Assembly (NCBI GenBank): GCA_003223065.1
Contig: QHXU01000160.1
Location: 1-10,389 of the forward strand
DNA from: Acidobacteriota bacterium
GTDB lineage: Bacteria > Acidobacteriota > Terriglobia > Bryobacterales > Bryobacteraceae
Direction: 5' to 3'
Length of the DNA stretch: 10,389 bases
Below, one piece after another: positions 7,216 to 10,389 of the stretch; position 1 is the first letter of the stretch; every line of letters begins with the position of its first letter. The translations under genes were made by a program, and so were the position numbers. The notes under the pieces are model-generated. The model had not been told where the DNA came from and made no database searches. It was given only the letters and a program-made list of their open reading frames with translations.

Positions 7216-7268
7216 AGGACCTCGCTTGAGGTAGTCCCTGAAAAGTGCAGGCAGTACCTCGCTTTGAG
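7216..7268 (-). promoter_or_regulatory. Possible RNA switch or operator in the epimerase leader
   Basis: On the minus strand the element CTCAAAGCGAGGTA (7268-7255) is repeated as CTCAAGCGAGGT (7230-7219). The second copy contains the Shine-Dalgarno GAGGT just before ATG 7215. In RNA, ACCTC (7232-7228) can pair with that GAGGT across a 4-nt AAGC loop, hiding the ribosome binding site. The same stretch, as TACCTC (7233-7228), can instead pair with the upstream GAGGTA (7260-7255) across 21 nt, freeing it. The pairings exclude each other. The repeats could equally be a protein operator or chance in a short GC-rich leader. The pattern is visible; regulation is inferred. Confidence 0.35.
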
Positions 7269-7292
7269 CATGAGTCTAACAAGTTGTACACT
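7264..7292 (+). promoter_or_regulatory. Candidate sigma-70 promoter for comF
   Basis: TTGAGC (7264-7269) and TACACT (7287-7292) are separated by 17 nt, matching -35 and -10 spacing with four of six consensus bases in each box. The -35 box overlaps one of the repeats that also lie in the epimerase leader, so the two divergent genes could share control. Transcription would start near 7299, about 68 nt before the chosen comF start. Confidence 0.45.
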
Positions 7293-7366
7293 GAATAAGG
7301 TAAATATATCGGTGGAGGTGGGTCTTCTCGAGTAGCCTGCTCCCAAGCATTTGCCGCTGGGTCGCA

Positions 7367-8164
7367 TTGCCTGACGGCGCTTTCCGCGCCGCAAAAAAGG
7401 TATTTTGCGATCTTTTCCAGCTGGTCTTTCCCGATGAGTGCCGCGTTTGCGGCGAATCTCTCAAAGAAGTTTCGCGAATCCCCGTTTGCCGCCGGTGTCT
7501 GCGGGAACCGGCGCCGCTGATCGCCGAATACTACTGCGTCGCCTGCCGGACACCCTTCCTGAATCGATTCCCGCTGGATGAGAGCGGCCGGTGCGCGCTA
7601 TGCCGGCTGGGCTTGACCGGGTTTGATGCGGTGTATTCGTACGGGTCGTACGAAGGCGCTCTGCGGAAGCTGGTTCACGTTTTCAAATACCAGGGAGTCC
7701 GAACACTCGCCCGGCCGTTCGGCGATTTTTTGGCGTGTGTGCTTCCGCGCGAGGAGCGGTTCGACCTGGTGACGCCGATGCCGCTGCACTGGCGGAGGCG
7801 ATGGCAGCGCAGGTTCAATCAGGCCGATCTGCTTGCGCGCGAGATCGCACGGCGCTGGAACGTTCCTGCGCGGAGCGTCGTGCGCCGGATTCGCGCCACT
7901 TCGCCGCAGGCCGGGCTCACGAATGCCAAGCGCCGGGCCAACATGCGCGGCGCGTTTTCAGTGAAGCGAGGTGTGCGCCTTGATGGGATGCGCGTGCTGC
8001 TGGTGGACGATGTGCTGACCACCGGCGCCACGGCCAGCGCCTGCGCGCGGGTACTAAAGAGGGCTGGAGCCGCTCATGTGGCTCTGCTCGCTCTGGCGCG
8101 TACGGATCGCAGAACAATGAGTATCCAGCCGCTCGCAGAAGCGGCCGGGAGTGGGAAGGTATGA
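7367..8164 (+). CDS. comF: ComF family phosphoribosyltransferase-like protein with zinc-binding N-terminus
   Basis: ComF/GntX family, associated with uptake or processing of single-stranded DNA in natural transformation; the exact reaction is unknown. The product is 265 residues. The N-terminal zinc-binding part has four CxxC pairs (Cys25/28, 41/44, 57/60, 76/79). Then FKYQG (106-110), the conserved VTPMPLHWRRRWQRRFNQA (135-153), and the PRPP-binding motif VDDVLTTGAT (213-222) of type I phosphoribosyltransferases follow. The start is uncertain: TTG 7367 gives a natural family N-terminus (FCDLFQLVFPDECRVCG) but has a weak ribosome binding site. The frame is open back to 7304, and a strong GGAGGTG (7314-7320) lies too far upstream for it; CTG 7337 is a poorer alternative. 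It overlaps the HNH gene in ATGA, indicating an operon. Confidence 0.93.
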   Translation: MPDGAFRAAKKVFCDLFQLVFPDECRVCGESLKEVSRIPVCRRCLREPAPLIAEYYCVACRTPFLNRFPLDESGRCALCRLGLTGFDAVYSYGSYEGALRKLVHVFKYQGVRTLARPFGDFLACVLPREERFDLVTPMPLHWRRRWQRRFNQADLLAREIARRWNVPARSVVRRIRATSPQAGLTNAKRRANMRGAFSVKRGVRLDGMRVLLVDDVLTTGATASACARVLKRAGAAHVALLALARTDRRTMSIQPLAEAAGSGKV

Positions 8165-8694
8165 TCCTCAACCATCAGGAGCGCCTGCATCGTCCCGTGC
8201 TCGTGCTGAACGCCAGCTACGAGCCGATCAACGTGTGTGCGGCGCGAAGGGCGTTGGTGCTCGTGCTCAAGGGAGTCGCCGAGGCGGAGGAGCACGTCAA
8301 CGCGCACGTGCATTCCGCGCGGCAGGCCATGCGAGTGCCCAGCGTGATCCGGCTGCTCGAATACCGCCGCATTCCCCATCAGACGCGGGCGCTGTCGCGC
8401 AAGAACATTTTGATGCGGGATCGTTACACCTGCCAGTACTGCCTCCGCACGCTCAATTCCGCCGAGCTGACGCTGGACCACGTGATCCCGCGGTCCCGGG
8501 CCGGCGAGACGGCGTGGGAGAACCTGGTGGCCTGCTGCCATCCTTGCAACAATCGCAAGGGCAACCGCACACCGGAGGAGGCCGGCATGCGTCTGGCGCG
8601 CGCGCCGCGCCCGTTCAGCCTGCACACCAGCCGGCACCTGATGCGCTTGCTCGGAAAGAGCGACGATCAGTGGCGGAAGTACCTGTTCTATTGA
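8161..8694 (+). CDS. HNH endonuclease
   Basis: Small HNH-family protein of 177 residues, of the widely conserved type beginning PVLVLNASYEPINV. Such proteins are presumed DNA nucleases, but their cellular target is not established. The HNH/treble-clef fold is clear: Cys91-x2-Cys94 (CQYC), the catalytic pair Asp106-His107 in LTLDHVIPRSR, Asn121 in WENLVACC, and Cys126-x2-Cys129 closing the zinc site, followed by CNNRKGNRTPEEAGM. The N-terminal 80 residues are the family-specific extension. The ATG overlaps the comF stop by 4 nt (ATGA), with GGGAG (8147-8151) as a plausible binding site. Linkage to comF suggests shared expression and perhaps DNA handling, which is inference. There is no methyltransferase or integrase partner beside it, so it does not look like a restriction system or homing element. 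Confidence 0.93.
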   Translation: MILNHQERLHRPVLVLNASYEPINVCAARRALVLVLKGVAEAEEHVNAHVHSARQAMRVPSVIRLLEYRRIPHQTRALSRKNILMRDRYTCQYCLRTLNSAELTLDHVIPRSRAGETAWENLVACCHPCNNRKGNRTPEEAGMRLARAPRPFSLHTSRHLMRLLGKSDDQWRKYLFY

Positions 8695-8737
8695 CGGGTT
8701 CTCTTCAACCGCCGGCTCACGATCCGGGTTCAGCTGG

Positions 8738-9427
8738 TCAATGTTTACGCGCCACGAGCACGCGCGAAGGATAGAACGTCTGGCGCACGAAGCGATTCGT
8801 GACCACCCGCAGTCCCGCCTGGCTGATGAGGTCCGGAACCGCGTGCTCCACCTGCCGCCCCCAGAAGGCGGGCACCAGCTTGCCGCAAACGCAGTAGATC
8901 CGGTTAAACATCTTCACGTTCTGTCCGATCACAACCAGGGAGAACGTGCCGCTGGCGCGCAAGACGCGGCGGATTTCGCGCAGCGTGAGCTGGATGTCGT
9001 CCTGGGAGAGCAACTCAAATAAATAGCAGCACACGACGGCATCGAAGCTCGCATTGCAGAATGGCATGCTACGCACATCAACCGCGCCGCAGTGGGATTG
9101 CGCTTCGGGAAATTCGCGCCGCGCGCGATTCTGCGTGCGGGCCGCCATGTTCGGCGAAAGATCCAGGCCGAATGTTTTCCCATCCGGGTTAGCCTTCACC
9201 AGGCGGCGAAACATCTCACCGGAGCCGGTCGCGATCTCGAGCACCCGCATGCCGTTCTGAATTCCCGCGTGCCGCAGAGCGCATTGATGCGCCTTGGAGT
9301 GGAAGAAGAACGTGCTCACGGGATAAACCGAAGCAACCGCGTCGTAGATGCGGCGCGTCCGCTCGGCGATTGTGCGCGGCATTTGGTCCGCGCGGGGCAG
9401 GAGAAGGGAATAGTTAAGATCGCTCAA
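8738..9427 (-). CDS. Class I SAM-dependent methyltransferase
   Basis: Rossmann-fold methyltransferase of 229 residues, in the UbiE/phospholipid N-methyltransferase-like set. Motif I is RVLEIATGSGEM (61-72), the acidic end of strand 2 is Asp89 in GLDLSP, Asp117 lies in AVDVRSMPF, and motif IV is FDAVVCCYLFELL (128-140), followed by REIRRVLRASG (150-160). The SVYPVSTFFFHSK region before motif I is common in methyltransferases acting on lipids or quinones, but the substrate cannot be named. The start is TTG 9427, well supported by GAGGTG (9438-9433 on the minus strand) 5 nt upstream. It lies 21 nt after the kinase stop and is likely co-transcribed with it. It is convergent with the HNH gene, with 43 nt between stops. 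Confidence 0.9.
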   Translation of the reverse strand: MSDLNYSLLLPRADQMPRTIAERTRRIYDAVASVYPVSTFFFHSKAHQCALRHAGIQNGMRVLEIATGSGEMFRRLVKANPDGKTFGLDLSPNMAARTQNRARREFPEAQSHCGAVDVRSMPFCNASFDAVVCCYLFELLSQDDIQLTLREIRRVLRASGTFSLVVIGQNVKMFNRIYCVCGKLVPAFWGRQVEHAVPDLISQAGLRVVTNRFVRQTFYPSRVLVARKH

Positions 9428-9431
9428 AGAT

Positions 9432-9438
9432 TCACCTC
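9432..9438 (-). promoter_or_regulatory. Ribosome binding site deciding the TTG start of the methyltransferase
   Basis: On the minus strand GAGGTGA is followed after 4 nt by TTG 9427. This is the best Shine-Dalgarno match on this strand and supports the unusual start codon over the later ATG at codon 16. Confidence 0.75.
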
Positions 9439-9448
9439 AAAAAGGGAA

Positions 9449-10389
9449 TCATCCGCTACCTACTAACGATTCGACTCCAACTACCGTACCACTGACTTGT
9501 TCCGGAATTTCGATTCCGGTGCTGGTTCCGTCACCCGGACGGCTATCTATCCACATCTTATAGTTCTCGCCGAACAGCACTTTCAGGCGCTCGTTAACGT
9601 TACTGACGCCGATTCCCTGCTCGAACAACGTGGCGAGGATGGCCTCTGGAATACCAACACCATTGTCCTCCACCAGTATTTTCTGTCGATGCTCGGTGAG
9701 ATGAGTCGATGCCCGGCGAGATGGCTGCGCAAGCGCACGGTGCCGCCGTCGACCTTGCTCGAGAGACCGTGCCGGATGCTGTTCTCGACCAGGGGCTGCA
9801 GAAGCATGCTGGGGACCAGCAGGTCGAGCGTCGCCGGATCTATGTCTTTGACCACACGGAGTTTGTCGCCGAAGCGCACCATCTCTATGGAGAGGTAATC
9901 GTCGATAAATGAGAGCTCTTCGCCTAGTGGAGTCAAGTTATCTTGTCGACGCAATAAGCGGCGTAGAATTTTCGACAATTTGTACACCACCCGGCGTGCC
10001 TCGTCGGGATCGACACGGATCAACGATGCCACGGAGTTCAGCGTATTGAGCAAGAAATGCTGGTTGATCTGACGGCTGAGCGCGGCAAGGCGCGCCTCAT
10101 TCAGCCTCAGCTGCTGCAGTTCCAGCTTCTTTTCGTTTCGACTGCTGTTCCAGATTTTGATCGGCAGCACGGTTGAGAACAACGTCGTCGCATAGACGGC
10201 GACGATCACCCACGGACCCGAGTCGCTCCACCTTTCCTGCAACGCGAACACGCCTTTATGGGGAAACAACGCAGCGATGCTGGAGCGTAAGAGCTCCGCC
10301 AGCAGAATCACTAGGACGCAAGCGAGACTAAATCCGGGAAGGCGCAGGTCGCGTTTGCGCAGCAACCGGTAAAGACTCAAGTCGGGGAA
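9449..10389 (-). pseudogene. LytS-type sensor histidine kinase, frameshifted by a tandem duplication; 5' end outside
   Basis: Membrane sensor kinase of the LytS/YehU type (His_kinase plus HATPase_c). The frame is open to the window edge, so the start is missing; TTG 10380 is probably internal. Numbered from that TTG, two membrane segments are visible (about 17-39 and 57-77), then the dimerisation/phosphoacceptor region QINQHFLLNTLNS with His108, and the ATP-binding N box LLQPLVENSIRHG (Asn200). The first frame then runs off into non-family sequence to a stop at 9583. The G1 box VEDNGVGIPEA and the G2 box GIGVSNVNERL continue in the -1 frame to a stop at 9449. The switch coincides with a 20-bp imperfect tandem repeat (9684-9723); without one copy, 307 codons including the stop read through the whole visible region. 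As written, the ATP-binding domain is cut, so the product should be inactive unless this is an assembly error or a frameshift in translation. No response regulator follows. Confidence 0.85.
9684..9723 (+). repeat. 20-bp imperfect tandem duplication inside the kinase gene
   Basis: Two adjacent 20-bp units (9684-9703 and 9704-9723) share the core gtcgatgcYcggYgagatg and match at 17 of 20 positions. Two of the three differences are C/T. Twenty is not a multiple of three, so the extra unit shifts the kinase frame at exactly the point where family similarity changes frame. Confidence 0.9.

Noticed and set aside
8161..8694. Homing endonuclease, restriction system or mobile element around the HNH gene
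   Set aside because: The protein is the full-length conserved stand-alone type in an operon with comF; there are no flanking repeats, intron or intein signs, or modification partner.
9670..9690. Programmed -1 frameshift in the kinase at the AGA-AAA-TAC run
   Set aside because: A run of four A's could allow a -1 slip into the correct frame, but it is not a canonical XXXYYYZ heptamer and no stimulatory structure is obvious. The tandem duplication explains the shift more simply.

Overview
The window is GC-rich (roughly 60%) bacterial chromosome with short gaps, overlapping stop/start pairs and several TTG or GTG starts. The gene set and order (valS, nadC, a biotin ligase without a DNA-binding domain, coaX, a conserved hypothetical) and the protein style suggest an Acidobacteriota genome, probably of the Solibacter/Bryobacter type. 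That assignment is from memory of the families, not from a search.

Layout: positions 1-1056 hold the 3' part of valS. A tight forward run follows: nadC (1118-1939), birA (1929-2684, 11-nt overlap), coaX (2720-3490), a hypothetical gene (3487-4146, 4-nt GTGA overlap) and a lipoprotein alpha/beta-hydrolase of the CocE/NonD type (4160-5974). The three middle genes serve NAD, biotin and CoA supply. The hydrolase has residues spaced exactly like the catalytic triad and carboxylate cluster of alpha-amino acid ester hydrolases.

Positions 6175-7215 (minus) hold an atypical SDR (NAD-dependent epimerase-like), convergent with the hydrolase. The 151-bp divergent gap (7216-7366) separates it from a forward pair, comF (7367-8164) and an HNH endonuclease (8161-8694, ATGA overlap). 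This gap carries repeated CTCAA(A)GCGAGGT elements that could form alternative RNA structures around the epimerase ribosome binding site.

The right end is a minus-strand pair: a LytS-type membrane histidine kinase (9449 to beyond the window edge) followed after 21 nt by a SAM methyltransferase (8738-9427). The kinase reading frame is broken between its N box and G1 box by an imperfect 20-bp tandem duplication (9684-9723). Removing one copy restores one continuous frame. I found no CRISPR array, tRNA, rRNA or insertion sequence. I see no clearly new multi-gene system; the most notable items are the duplication-broken kinase, the ester hydrolase active site, the possible RNA switch before the epimerase, and the uncharacterised coaX-coupled protein.
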